A stretch of 64,000 bases of DNA, from NCBI RefSeq assembly GCF_003353175.1, contig NZ_QHKS01000027.1, forward strand, positions 1-64,000, written 5' to 3'. Every line of letters starts with the position of its first letter. The stretch's first letter is position 1. The stretch is from Paraburkholderia lacunae. GTDB taxonomy: Bacteria; Pseudomonadota; Gammaproteobacteria; Burkholderiales; Burkholderiaceae. The notes beneath the pieces were generated by a model. The model searched no databases, was not told the DNA's origin, and worked only from the letters and a program-made list of their open reading frames with translations. Positions 31,786 to 41,101 of the stretch are shown piece after piece. The position numbers were made by a program, and so were the translations under genes.

Positions 31786-34134
31786 ATGACGGAAACCGTA
31801 GCACTCAAGATCGTACAGCGCATCGCCGCCGAACTGTCCGTCCAGCCGCGCCAGGTCGCGGCCGCCGTGCAACTTCTCGACGAAGGAGCGACTGTTCCGT
31901 TCATCGCCCGCTACCGGAAGGAAGTGACCGACAACCTCGACGACACGCAACTGCGCAACCTCGAGGAACGCCTGCTGTATCTGCGCGAGCTGGAAGACCG
32001 GCGTGCCGCGATCATCGCCAGCATCGAAGAACAGGGCAAGCTCACCGACGAGCTGCGCGCCGCGATCGAAGGCGCGGACAGCAAGCAGGTTCTGGAAGAC
32101 CTGTATCTCCCGTATAAGCCCAAGCGCCGCACGCGCGCGCAGATCGCCCGCGAAGCCGGCCTTCAGCCGCTTGCCGACGCGCTGCTGGCCAATCCCCTGC
32201 TCGACCCGCAAACCGAAGCCGCCGCTTACGTGGACGCCGAGAAAGGCGTCGCGGACGTCAAGGCCGCGCTCGACGGCGCGCGCGATATCCTTTCCGAACA
32301 ATTCGGCGAAACCGCCGAACTGCTGGGCAAACTACGCGACTACCTGTTCAACCAGGGCGTGGTGTCGTCGAAGGTGGTCGAAGGCAAGGAAAACGCGGAA
32401 GAAGAAAAATTCCGCGACTACTACGACTATGCGGAAACCATCCGGACCGTACCGTCGCATCGCGCGCTGGCGCTGTTCCGCGGCCGCAACGCTGGCGTGC
32501 TGATGGTCAAGCTGGGCCTCGGCGAAGAACTCGACGCGCAGGTGCCGCATCCGGGCGAAGCGCTGATCGCGCGCCATTTCGGCATCGCCAATCAGAACCG
32601 GCCGGCCGACAAGTGGCTCTCCGACGTGTGCCGCTGGTGTTGGCGCGTGAAGGTGCAGCCGCACCTCGAAAACGAACTGCTGACCAATCTGCGCGACGAA
32701 GCCGAGCACGAAGCGATTCGCGTGTTCGCACGCAATCTGAAGGATCTGCTGCTGGCCGCGCCGGCGGGCCCGAAGGCCGTGATCGGCCTCGATCCGGGGC
32801 TGCGCACCGGCGTGAAGGTCGCCGTGGTCGACCGCACCGGCAAGGTGCTCGCCACCGACACGATCTATCCGCACGAGCCGCGCCGCGATTGGGACGGCTC
32901 GATCGCGAAACTCGCGCGCATCTGCGCGCAGACGCAAGCCGAGCTGATCAGTATCGGTAACGGCACGGCCTCGCGTGAGACGGACAAGCTCGCGAGCGAG
33001 CTGATCGCGCGTCATCCGGAATTCAAGCTGCAGAAGATCGTCGTGTCCGAGGCCGGCGCGTCGGTGTACTCGGCGTCGGAACTCGCGGCGAAGGAGTTCC
33101 CCGACATGGACGTGTCGCTGCGCGGTGCGGTGTCGATTGCGCGCCGTCTGCAGGACCCGCTCGCGGAACTCGTGAAGATCGAGCCGAAGGCAATCGGCGT
33201 CGGCCAGTATCAGCACGACGTGAATCAGCGCGAACTGGCGCGTTCGCTGGATGCCGTGGTCGAGGATTGCGTGAACGCGGTCGGCGTGGATGCGAATACC
33301 GCGTCGGTCGCACTGCTCGCGCGCGTGTCGGGTCTGAACGCGACACTCGCGCGCAACATCGTCGATTACCGCGATGCGAACGGCCCGTTCCCGTCGCGCG
33401 AACACCTGCGCAAGGTGCCGCGCCTGGGCGACAAGACATTCGAACAAGCCGCGGGCTTCCTGCGCATCAACAACGGCGAGAACCCGCTCGACCGCTCGTC
33501 GGTTCACCCGGAAGCGTATCCGGTCGTCGAACGGATGCTTGCGAAGATCAGCAAGCATGTCGGTGAAGTGCTCGGCAATCGCGACGCGCTGCGTGGTCTG
33601 TCGCCGGCGGAATTCGTCGACGAACGTTTCGGCCTGCCGACCGTGCGCGACATTCTTCTCGAACTCGAAAAGCCGGGCCGCGATCCGCGCCCCGAGTTCA
33701 AGACCGCAACTTTCCGCGAGGGCGTCGAGAAGGTTAGCGATCTGACGCCGGGCATGGTGCTCGAAGGCGTCGTGACGAACGTGGCAGCCTTTGGCGCGTT
33801 CATCGATGTCGGCGTGCATCAGGATGGTCTGGTGCACGTGTCGGCGATGTCGATCAAGTTCATCAAAGACCCGCACGAAGTGGTCAAGGCTGGTCAGATC
33901 GTCAAGGTGAAAGTGCTTGAGGTCGACGTCAAGCGTCAGCGGATTGCGCTGACGATGCGTCTGGACGACGAGTTCGGCGCAGCGGCGGCACCGCGCAGCG
34001 GCGGCGCCCAGCAGGATCGCGGCGGTTTCGGCCGTTCGAACGGCGGCGCACGCGGCGCACCGCAACAACGCTCCCGCGAGCCGGAAGCGGGCGGCGCGAT
34101 GGCCGCTGCGTTTGCCAAGCTCAAGCAGAAGTAA
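31786..34134 (+). CDS. tex: Tex-family RNA-binding protein (YhgF type)
   Basis: 782 aa. Tex is a conserved nucleic-acid-binding factor linked to transcription and RNA decay. It has the N-terminal helical domain (VALKIVQRIAAELSVQPRQV), the YqgF/RNase-H-like domain (VIGLDPGLRTGVKVAVVD), helix-hairpin-helix units (VSGLNATLARNIVDYRDANG and then KVPRLGDKTFEQAAGFLRI) and a C-terminal S1 domain (LEGVVTNVAAFGAFIDVGVH). A Gly/Arg-rich tail (residues about 735-770) follows the S1 domain and may add RNA binding. It ends at a strong bidirectional terminator shared with kup. Confidence 0.95.
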   Translation: MTETVALKIVQRIAAELSVQPRQVAAAVQLLDEGATVPFIARYRKEVTDNLDDTQLRNLEERLLYLRELEDRRAAIIASIEEQGKLTDELRAAIEGADSKQVLEDLYLPYKPKRRTRAQIAREAGLQPLADALLANPLLDPQTEAAAYVDAEKGVADVKAALDGARDILSEQFGETAELLGKLRDYLFNQGVVSSKVVEGKENAEEEKFRDYYDYAETIRTVPSHRALALFRGRNAGVLMVKLGLGEELDAQVPHPGEALIARHFGIANQNRPADKWLSDVCRWCWRVKVQPHLENELLTNLRDEAEHEAIRVFARNLKDLLLAAPAGPKAVIGLDPGLRTGVKVAVVDRTGKVLATDTIYPHEPRRDWDGSIAKLARICAQTQAELISIGNGTASRETDKLASELIARHPEFKLQKIVVSEAGASVYSASELAAKEFPDMDVSLRGAVSIARRLQDPLAELVKIEPKAIGVGQYQHDVNQRELARSLDAVVEDCVNAVGVDANTASVALLARVSGLNATLARNIVDYRDANGPFPSREHLRKVPRLGDKTFEQAAGFLRINNGENPLDRSSVHPEAYPVVERMLAKISKHVGEVLGNRDALRGLSPAEFVDERFGLPTVRDILLELEKPGRDPRPEFKTATFREGVEKVSDLTPGMVLEGVVTNVAAFGAFIDVGVHQDGLVHVSAMSIKFIKDPHEVVKAGQIVKVKVLEVDVKRQRIALTMRLDDEFGAAAAPRSGGAQQDRGGFGRSNGGARGAPQQRSREPEAGGAMAAAFAKLKQK

Positions 34135-34210
34135 GCACGCGCGTTCAGCGCGTGATGCACTCGCGCGCTGAACGCGCTGACGCTGACTCGCGAGATCAGG
34201 CGGCAAACAA

Positions 34211-34241
34211 AAAACCCACGCAAACTGCGTGGGTTTTTTTT
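34211..34241. terminator. Bidirectional terminator between tex and kup
   Basis: AAAACCCACGCA (34211-34222)/TGCGTGGGTTTT (34226-34237), 12-bp perfect stem with a 3-base loop and T-runs on both strands. Confidence 0.92.
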
Positions 34242-34279
34242 CGCACCTCAACATGCGAGGCACGTTGAAACGAGGTTCG

Positions 34280-36166
34280 TCAGATCTCGATCTTCGTGCC
34301 GAGCTCCACGACCCGATTCGCTGGAATGCTGAAGAAGTCGGTCGGCTTGGCGGCGTTCTGATGCATCCACGCGAACACGCGTTCGCGCCACACCGACATC
34401 CCCGGCAATTGCGTCGGCACCACCGTTTCACGCGCGAGGAAGAATGACGTGTCCATCATCTCGAAGGTCATGTCGCGGGTGCGGCCCACCTCGAGCAACA
34501 CGGCCTTCACGTCGGGCGTTTCATTGAAACCGTATGCCGCCTTGACGAGGTACAGACCGCCTTCGATATCCTTCACCGTCACACGTGCCGCGTCGTTCAC
34601 GTACGGAATATCTCGCGTCACGAACGTCAGGAAGATGGTGCGCTCATGCAGAACCTTGTTGTGCTTGAGGTTGTGCAGCAGACTCACCGGCACGAGCGAA
34701 TCGCTGCCGGTCAGATAGATCGCGGTACCCGACACGCGATGCGGCGGATGTGCGAGCAAACCTTGCAGGAAGGGCATCAGCGGAATACCGTCGGCGGCTG
34801 TGCGTTCCTTGACGATCATCCTGCCCTTGAACCACGTCATCAGCAGGAAGAACAGCAGCGCGCCAATACCGAGCGGCAGCCAACCGCCCTCTTCGACCTT
34901 CAGCAGATTGGCGCCGAAAAAGCCCAGATCGACCACCATGAACACCCCGATGATCAACGCCACGAGGAACTTGTTCCAGTTCCATACCTTCACCATCACG
35001 ACGCAGGCGAGGACCGTGGTGATCACCATCGTCGCGGTCACTGCGATGCCGTACGCGGCAGCAAGGTTATCCGAGCTCTTGAACGCAATCACGATGCACA
35101 AAATGATGAACAGCAGCATCCAGTTCACCACCGGCACATAGATCTGACCGATCGCCAGTTCCGACGTGTGCAGGATCTTCATACGCGGCACGTAGCCGAG
35201 CTGGATCGCCTGGCTCGTCAGCGAATAGGCGCCGGAAATCACTGCTTGCGACGCGATCACGGTCGCCACCGTCGACAGCACGACGAGCGGCAGCAGCGCC
35301 CAATCCGGCGCGAGCAGAAAGAACGGGTTTTCGATGGCCTTCGGGTCGTGCATCAGCAGCGCGCCCTGGCCAAAATAATTGAGCACCAGCGACGGCATCA
35401 CCAGCGCATACCACGCTACGCGGATCGGCTTGGCGCCGAAATGGCCCATGTCGGCGTACAGCGCTTCGGCGCCGGTCAGCACCAGCACGACCGAGCCGAG
35501 CACCACGTAGGCCTGCAACACATGCGTGGCCATGAACGTGTACGCATAGTACGGATTCAGTGCGCGGATCACGTTCGGCGATTGCACGATGTGCCAGATA
35601 CCAAGCGCCGCGAGCACCGCGAACCATACCAGCATGATCGGGCCGAACAGGCGGCCGACTGTAGCCGTGCCGTGCCGCTGGATCCAGAACAGCAGCACGA
35701 GGATCACGATCGTCAGCGGCACCACCAGATGCGACAGTTTGGGCGCGGCAACCTCCAGGCCTTCCACCGCCGAGATCACCGAAATCGCCGGCGTAATCAC
35801 CGCGTCGCCATAGAACATGCAGGCGCCGAATATGCCGAGCATCATCAGCAAGCCGGCCATTTTCGATTTATCGTCGAGAGAGCGCAGCGCGAGCGCCATC
35901 AGGGCGAGGACGCCGCCTTCGCCGTTGTTGTCGGCACGCATCACGAACAACACATACTTGATGCTGACCACGATCACGATCGCCCAGAACATCAGCGAAA
36001 TCACACCGAGAATCGATTGATCGGTCAGTGGGATACCGTGCGACGGGCTGAATGCTTCTTTCAGCGAGTACAACGGGCTCGTGCCGATATCGCCAAACAC
36101 CACTCCGATCGCGGCAATCGCGAGGGAAGGCAGAGGCTGTTTGTGCACGTGATTGGTATCTGTCAT
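34280..36166 (-). CDS. kup: Low-affinity potassium transporter Kup
   Basis: 628 aa, the length of E. coli Kup (622). It takes up K+ with protons across the inner membrane. The family start PSLAIAAIGVVFGDIGTSPL and YSLKEAF, about 12 membrane segments, IKYVLFVMRADNNGEGGVLA and FYGDAVITPAISVISAVEGL are present. The cytoplasmic C-terminal part follows (NKVLHERTIFLTFVTRDIPY). Monocistronic: own -10 upstream and the shared terminator downstream. Confidence 0.96.
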   Translation of the reverse strand: MTDTNHVHKQPLPSLAIAAIGVVFGDIGTSPLYSLKEAFSPSHGIPLTDQSILGVISLMFWAIVIVVSIKYVLFVMRADNNGEGGVLALMALALRSLDDKSKMAGLLMMLGIFGACMFYGDAVITPAISVISAVEGLEVAAPKLSHLVVPLTIVILVLLFWIQRHGTATVGRLFGPIMLVWFAVLAALGIWHIVQSPNVIRALNPYYAYTFMATHVLQAYVVLGSVVLVLTGAEALYADMGHFGAKPIRVAWYALVMPSLVLNYFGQGALLMHDPKAIENPFFLLAPDWALLPLVVLSTVATVIASQAVISGAYSLTSQAIQLGYVPRMKILHTSELAIGQIYVPVVNWMLLFIILCIVIAFKSSDNLAAAYGIAVTATMVITTVLACVVMVKVWNWNKFLVALIIGVFMVVDLGFFGANLLKVEEGGWLPLGIGALLFFLLMTWFKGRMIVKERTAADGIPLMPFLQGLLAHPPHRVSGTAIYLTGSDSLVPVSLLHNLKHNKVLHERTIFLTFVTRDIPYVNDAARVTVKDIEGGLYLVKAAYGFNETPDVKAVLLEVGRTRDMTFEMMDTSFFLARETVVPTQLPGMSVWRERVFAWMHQNAAKPTDFFSIPANRVVELGTKIEI

Positions 36167-36208
36167 AAACGTGAGGAAAACCGTTCCCTGAGCGAAAAAA
36201 CGAGCGGT

Positions 36209-36214
36209 ATTCTA
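36209..36214 (-). promoter_or_regulatory. -10 of kup
   Basis: TAGAATAC-type -10 (TAGAAT, minus strand) 43 bases before the kup ATG; leader about 36 bases. No matching -35. Confidence 0.5.
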
Positions 36215-36370
36215 AACTGCCCGCCTGGCGCCGCCCGGCTTGTTGTGGATACGCCACGTGGATGGTCCGCGCAGTGTAGCACTGCGATTTGGGCGCGTCT
36301 GCCGCATCAGGGCTCTCGCCAGCACGGGCATCGCGATGTTTGCGAAGCGCTGTTCGTATGCCGCGCACAC

Positions 36371-36398
36371 AAAAAAACGGAGCCCAACCGGGCTCCGT
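36371..36398 (-). terminator. Terminator of the purA-phosphoribosyltransferase unit
   Basis: ACGGAGCCC (36377-36385)/GGGCTCCGT (36390-36398) with AACC loop; on the minus strand the hairpin is followed by TTTTTT. It closes the 17-kb minus-strand block. Confidence 0.88.
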
Positions 36399-36439
36399 CT
36401 TCTGGATACTACATAACGGCCGTGACATCGCGGCGCGCA

Positions 36440-37030
36440 TCACGCACCCGATGACTCCTGCACTTGCGCAGTGCCGCGCTTGATCCATGCGCCGATGTTG
36501 TGCGGACGTACCGTGTCCCACTCCTCGAACGGCTGATGAATCCACGGGTTCGTCGGCAGATACTGCACATGATAGTCGGGCTTCACCTTCGAGCAGCACT
36601 TGTACCACAGCACCGCGGAACGCACCGACGTGATGGCCGGATAGCGCTCCTTCAGATGCTGCTGCACGCGCGCCAGCGTCACGCCGGAATCGACCAGATC
36701 GTCGACCAGCAGCACGTTGCCGGACAGCTCGCCGCGCGTCATCGTGATGTATTGCGCGATGTCGAGTTCGCCCTGCTCCGTGCCGGCCGCTTCACGGTAC
36801 GAACTGGTGGCGAGAATGGCCAGCGGCAGATCGTAGATGCGCGACAGTTGATCGCCGACGCGCAAACCGCCGCGCGCGAGACACAGGATCTTGTCGAACT
36901 TCCACCCCGATTCATGCACGGCCAGTGCCAGCAGTTCGATCAACCGGTGATACTCGTCCCAGCCGACCCACAGGTTCTTGTCGTCGTTGCGCGGATCTTT
37001 CATCGCAATCATGGGTACACCTTGCACCAT
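36440..37030 (-). CDS. Phosphoribosyltransferase (type I PRTase)
   Basis: 196 aa. The PRPP-binding signature VLLVDDLVDSGVTL is complete, and KILCLARGGLRVGDQLSRIY gives the ribose-phosphate/PPi loop. These enzymes attach a phosphoribosyl group to a base, usually a purine; xanthine-guanine or hypoxanthine salvage is likely because it follows purA by 3 bases and is clearly coexpressed with it, but the base cannot be read from sequence. The C-terminal region KPDYHVQYLPTNPWIHQPFE occurs in a hpt/gpt-like group often annotated only as phosphoribosyltransferase. The ATG at 37030 may be replaced by the internal M7 or M10. Confidence 0.88.
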   Translation of the reverse strand: MVQGVPMIAMKDPRNDDKNLWVGWDEYHRLIELLALAVHESGWKFDKILCLARGGLRVGDQLSRIYDLPLAILATSSYREAAGTEQGELDIAQYITMTRGELSGNVLLVDDLVDSGVTLARVQQHLKERYPAITSVRSAVLWYKCCSKVKPDYHVQYLPTNPWIHQPFEEWDTVRPHNIGAWIKRGTAQVQESSGA

Positions 37031-37033
37031 GGC

Positions 37034-38380
37034 TTAAACCTTGAACGGATGACGCAGCAGAATGGTTTCGTCGCGATCCGGACCAGTCGACACCATGTCG
37101 ATCGGAATGCCCGCGACTTCCTGCACACGCGACAGATACGCACGCGCATTCGCCGGCAGCTTGTCCCATTCCTTGATGCCGACGGTACTTTCCTTCCAGC
37201 CCGCGAAGGTTTCGTACACCGGTTCGCAACGCGCAACTTCCGATGCGCCACGCGGCAGCAAGTCGACATTCTTTCCGTCGACCATATAGCCGACGCACAG
37301 CTTCACTTCGTCGAGGCCGTCGAGCACGTCGAGCTTGGTCATGCATAGACCTGACACACCGTTGATCTGGATCGAGCGGCGCAGCGCGGCGACGTCGAGC
37401 CAGCCGGTGCGGCGCGGACGGCCCGTGACCGAACCGAATTCCTTGCCGACGGTCGCCAGTTCGAGACCGATCGCTTCCTGACGGGCAGCGTTATCCGCGT
37501 CGTACAGTTCGCTCGGGAACGGGCCCGAACCGACGCGCGTGCAGTACGCCTTGGTGATGCCGAGAATGTAGTTCAGCTTTTGCGGACCGACGCCAGCGCC
37601 CGCGGTGGCCGCACCGGCCACGCAATTGCTCGACGTAACGAACGGATACGTGCCGTGGTCGATATCGAGCAACGTGCCTTGCGCGCCTTCGAACAGCAGG
37701 TTGTTGCCGGCGGCGTTCTCGTCGTACAGACGGCGCGACACGTCGGTCACCATCGGCTTCAGACGGTCGGCATAGCTCAACATCGTGTCGAGCGTTTGCT
37801 GGAAGTCGACAGCGGCGACGCCCAGGTACTGCGTCAGCACGAAGTTGTGATAGTCGAGATTTTCACGCAGACGTTCGGCGAAGATGACCGGGTCGAACAG
37901 GTCCTGCACGCGCAGACCGCGGCGCGCCACCTTGTCTTCGTAAGCCGGGCCAATGCCGCGGCCGGTCGTGCCGATCTTGCTCGCGCCACGGCGCGCTTCG
38001 CGGCCCTGGTCGATGGCGATGTGGTACGGCAGGATCAGAGTAGTGGCTTCGGAAATGAAGAGGCGATTCTGGACATCGATCCCGGCGGCTTCGAGCTCGC
38101 CGATTTCCTTGAACAGCGCTTCCGGCGACAACACGACGCCATTGCCGATATAGCACGCGACGCCGGGATGCATGATGCCCGACGGAATCAGACGCAAGAT
38201 GGTTTTCTTGCCGCCGATGATAAGCGTGTGACCGGCATTGTGACCGCCCTGGAAGCGAACGACGCCTTGAGCGTGGTCCGTCAGCCAGTCGACGATCTTG
38301 CCCTTGCCTTCATCACCCCACTGGGTTCCCACGACGACGACGTTACGCCCGGGGTTCACATTCACTGCGCTGGCAGACAT
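37034..38380 (-). CDS. purA: Adenylosuccinate synthetase
   Basis: 448 aa. It joins IMP and aspartate with GTP to adenylosuccinate, the first committed step to AMP. GTQWGDEGKGKIVDWLTDHA near the N-terminus is the catalytic/GTP loop; QGGHNAGHTL, the lysine/arginine IMP-binding regions (IGTTGRGIGPAYEDKVARRG) and TGRPRRTGWLDVAALRRSIQ follow. A TAGAATAC -10 lies 28 bases before the start. It is preceded by hisZ with a 215-base gap and followed by the phosphoribosyltransferase with 3 bases. Confidence 0.97.
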   Translation of the reverse strand: MSASAVNVNPGRNVVVVGTQWGDEGKGKIVDWLTDHAQGVVRFQGGHNAGHTLIIGGKKTILRLIPSGIMHPGVACYIGNGVVLSPEALFKEIGELEAAGIDVQNRLFISEATTLILPYHIAIDQGREARRGASKIGTTGRGIGPAYEDKVARRGLRVQDLFDPVIFAERLRENLDYHNFVLTQYLGVAAVDFQQTLDTMLSYADRLKPMVTDVSRRLYDENAAGNNLLFEGAQGTLLDIDHGTYPFVTSSNCVAGAATAGAGVGPQKLNYILGITKAYCTRVGSGPFPSELYDADNAARQEAIGLELATVGKEFGSVTGRPRRTGWLDVAALRRSIQINGVSGLCMTKLDVLDGLDEVKLCVGYMVDGKNVDLLPRGASEVARCEPVYETFAGWKESTVGIKEWDKLPANARAYLSRVQEVAGIPIDMVSTGPDRDETILLRHPFKV

Positions 38381-38407
38381 GTTGTTTCGTAAGCTGGTTA
38401 AAAACGT

Positions 38408-38413
38408 ATTCTA
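38408..38413 (-). promoter_or_regulatory. -10 of purA
   Basis: TAGAAT followed by ACG (minus strand) 28 bases before the purA ATG; leader about 22 bases. The upstream 38414-38595 holds no gene and no clear -35. Confidence 0.5.
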
Positions 38414-38595
38414 CCTATGTTCGCGGAACCTTCCGAATTTTTCCGTTTCCGCTCAACGGTATGCACGTTATGGTGGGTATATCGAAAATAGCGCGGCCAG
38501 TGGCCGCGAAGGTGTTGTATGCCGCTTTGCAGCCCGCTTCGGACGCCTTTTGAAATGCCCTTGGGAAGCCTCTCGGGCGGCCGGCAAATTCGCGC

Positions 38596-39747
38596 TCAGG
38601 CGCGGGCCTCGACGACCCACGCGCCGTTGCGCTCGACCAACACGCGGTCGAACGCGAACTCGTCCACATCGTGTTCGTGACCCGGCAGCGCCTGAATCAC
38701 CACTTCGCCAGCATCGCGCAACGCGGCGACGCTCACTCGCAGTGCATCGTCATGCTGCCACGGCGCAAGAATAGCGCTGCTGCGGGCTTCGACCGGCGAG
38801 ATGCGCGCCACTTCGCGCAGATCGAGCGAGAAGCCGGTTGCCGCGCGCGCCCGGCCGTAGGCCTGGCCGACGTGGTCGTAACGGCCGCCGCGTGCGACCG
38901 CATTCGGCACGCCGTCGACATACGCCGAGAACATCACACCGCTGTGGTACGCATAACCGCGCAGATCGGCGAGATCGATCATCACTTCGGCGCCGTCCAC
39001 CTGGCTCGCAAGGAACGCGAGGTCGTCGAGCGCGCGGGCGATGGCCGGCGCGTTCGGCAGACGCGCACGGGCTTCGGCAAGCACCGAAGCATCGCCGTAC
39101 AGCGTGGGCAGCGCGCGCAGTGCGTCGCGCGTGACGGGCGCGAGATCGGCGGTCAATTCAGCCAGACGCGGCACGTCCTTGCCCGCCAGCGCATCGTAGA
39201 GCGACTGGCCCAGTTCGGCCGCAGTCGGCTCGCCGTCGATCAGCGCAGCGAGCACGCCCGCGTGGCACAAATCGAGCCGCACTTTTGCGAGGCCGGCCAG
39301 ACGCAGCGCGTCGAGCATCAACTGCTGGATTTCCAGATCCGCTTCGAGGCCGGCGTGCCCGTAGATTTCCGCGCCGATCTGGATCTGCTCGCGCGTGGCG
39401 TGCAGGCCGCGCGGACGCGTATGCGCGACGTTGCCCGCATAACAAAGACGCGTCACTCCCTGACGGTTCAGCAAGTGCGCGTCGATCCGCGCAACCTGCG
39501 GCGTAATGTCGGCGCGCAGACCGAGCGTGCGTCCGGACAGTTGATCGACGAGCTTGAAGGTGCGCAGGTTCAGATCGTGCCCGCCGCCCGTGAGCAGCGA
39601 CTCGATGTACTCGAGCAGCGGCGGCATCACCATCTCATAGCCGTACGAGCGGAAACGGTCCAGCAAGCGGCGCCGCAACTCTTCGATCTTGCGGGCTTCC
39701 GACGGCAGCACGTCGGCAATATTCTCGGGAAGTAACCAGGTCGACAT
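38596..39747 (-). CDS. hisZ: ATP phosphoribosyltransferase regulatory subunit
   Basis: 383 aa. HisZ is a paralogue of histidyl-tRNA synthetase without charging activity; it combines with short-form HisG for the first step of histidine synthesis. The class II aaRS-like core is visible: LPSEARKIEELRRRLLDRFR, RADITPQVARIDAHLLNRQG and GLEADLEIQQLMLDALRLAG. The HisRS C-terminal anticodon domain is absent and key aminoacylation residues differ from the true hisS in this window. AGGA upstream supports MSTWLLPENI (39747) over an earlier M. hisG is not in the window. Confidence 0.93.
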   Translation of the reverse strand: MSTWLLPENIADVLPSEARKIEELRRRLLDRFRSYGYEMVMPPLLEYIESLLTGGGHDLNLRTFKLVDQLSGRTLGLRADITPQVARIDAHLLNRQGVTRLCYAGNVAHTRPRGLHATREQIQIGAEIYGHAGLEADLEIQQLMLDALRLAGLAKVRLDLCHAGVLAALIDGEPTAAELGQSLYDALAGKDVPRLAELTADLAPVTRDALRALPTLYGDASVLAEARARLPNAPAIARALDDLAFLASQVDGAEVMIDLADLRGYAYHSGVMFSAYVDGVPNAVARGGRYDHVGQAYGRARAATGFSLDLREVARISPVEARSSAILAPWQHDDALRVSVAALRDAGEVVIQALPGHEHDVDEFAFDRVLVERNGAWVVEARA

Positions 39748-39947
39748 CGATACAGTCCTACGACGTTGCACACGGCGGCTGGGTGCGCCGGTAAGTGAAA
39801 TTGAATGGCGGGCGACGCCTCGATTTTGGCGGCCATCGCCGGGCCTCTGGACGGACTTTACCGCCGGCCTCGGCCCTCCACCCGTGCCGCGACGCTCGCT
39901 GCCGTTGCGCGGCAGAACGCGCCGTCAGGCCGTTGCGGAGCGCCCGT

Positions 39948-40139
39948 TCAGGTCACGATAAACAGCAGGATCAGCCCGAGCGCCATCACGATCAGGCCGC
40001 CGATACGAATCTGATGCGATGGACGCTCCGCTATTTTACGAAACGTGTCGCTCCAGGCGCTCGGAAAAACGAACGGGAACATCCCCTCGATAATCAGCAT
40101 CAATGCGATCGCGAGCAGTAACGAGCCGGCTATGTCCAT
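39948..40139 (-). CDS. DUF2065 (YjeT-type) small membrane protein
   Basis: 63 aa with two hydrophobic segments (GSLLLAIALMLIIEGMFPFV and GGLIVMALGLILLFIV) and the conserved FPSAW..TFR..AE between. It lies 44 bases after hflC, in the hflK-hflC-yjeT-hisZ/purA neighbourhood found in gamma- and betaproteobacteria. An accessory role for the HflKC complex is suggested by position only. Confidence 0.88.
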   Translation of the reverse strand: MDIAGSLLLAIALMLIIEGMFPFVFPSAWSDTFRKIAERPSHQIRIGGLIVMALGLILLFIVT

Positions 40140-40183
40140 GCGAGTGAAGGTGCCGCGATGCGGTTGCCGCGGCGCTCCGGTTA

Positions 40184-41089
40184 TCAGTGTTTGCGCGGTG
40201 CCGCGGCGGCGTCCGGGGCGGCACCGCCACCGGTCGGGCTACGCATGAAGCGGAAGAACTCGCTGCTCGAGTCGACCACGATGACGTCGCCCGGCTTGAA
40301 GGTATTCTTGTACGCCTGCATGCTTTGATAGAACTGGTAGAACTGCGGATCGCGGCCGAACGCGTCGGCGGCAATTTCCGCGGCTTTGGCATCGCCCTCG
40401 CCCTTGATGGTCTGCGCCTGACGGTAGCCGTCCGCGAGTATTGCCTGTTGTTGGCCGACTGCATCGGTCTTGATCTGATCGGCCTCGGCGGCGCCCTTCG
40501 CGCGCTCGTCATTCGCGACCTGCTGGCGCGCGGCGATCATGCGCTTGTAGACCGAATCGGCCATCGCCGCCGGAAAGTCGACGCGAGTCAATTGCACGTC
40601 GAGCACCGAGACACCCAGCGAGGCCGCGGTCTTTTCCATCGTGCCGCGCGCTTCGTCAGCGAGGCTCTGCTGTTTGGCGAGCGCATCGGACAGCGCGTAC
40701 TTGCCGAACGCATCGCCGAGCGCGCCGCGCGACAGGGAGGCCAGCCGGTCGGGCAGGCTTTGCACGTCGCCTCTGGTTTCGGCGAGCAGCTTCAGCGGAT
40801 CGGTAACGCGATATTTGATGACCGGATTGGCCAGCAGATCGGTTTTGTCGGACGTGACATAGTGGTCTTCATCCGGCGCGTCGAGCGTCTGGATGCGGTT
40901 ATCGACCAGCGTAACCGTTTGCAGCGGCGGCGGCAGTTTCACATGAAGACCGGGGCCGAGCAAGGTGGGTGCGGTGTCGCCATGCGACGACAGCACCGCC
41001 ATATGCCGCTGATCGACGACGAACACCATCGACGATGCCGCGAACAGCACAATGACGATTGCCACGACGAGCGCAATGATTTTGTTCAT
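40184..41089 (-). CDS. hflC: Protease modulator HflC
   Basis: 301 aa. A single N-terminal membrane segment (KIIALVVAIVIVLFAASSMV) and a SPFH/stomatin domain (FVVDQRHMAVLSSHG; RVTDPLKLLAET; SVLDVQLTRVDFPAAMADSV). With HflK it forms a large periplasmic cage around FtsH that limits its access to membrane substrates. A long helix with KGAAEADQIKTDAVGQQQAI follows the SPFH domain. The C-terminus carries a Gly/Ala-rich end. It follows hflK with 12 bases. Confidence 0.96.
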   Translation of the reverse strand: MNKIIALVVAIVIVLFAASSMVFVVDQRHMAVLSSHGDTAPTLLGPGLHVKLPPPLQTVTLVDNRIQTLDAPDEDHYVTSDKTDLLANPVIKYRVTDPLKLLAETRGDVQSLPDRLASLSRGALGDAFGKYALSDALAKQQSLADEARGTMEKTAASLGVSVLDVQLTRVDFPAAMADSVYKRMIAARQQVANDERAKGAAEADQIKTDAVGQQQAILADGYRQAQTIKGEGDAKAAEIAADAFGRDPQFYQFYQSMQAYKNTFKPGDVIVVDSSSEFFRFMRSPTGGGAAPDAAAAPRKH

Positions 41090-41101
41090 GTTCTGCGCCC
41101 C

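Noticed and set aside
32332..34431. 699-codon open frame antisense to tex
   Set aside because: Arg/His-rich shadow frame without ribosome-binding site; the tex frame carries recognisable domains.
34646..36454. 602-codon open frame on the plus strand, antisense to kup
   Set aside because: His/Arg/Gln-rich translation typical of the reverse frame of a membrane protein gene in GC-rich DNA; kup is complete with all family motifs.
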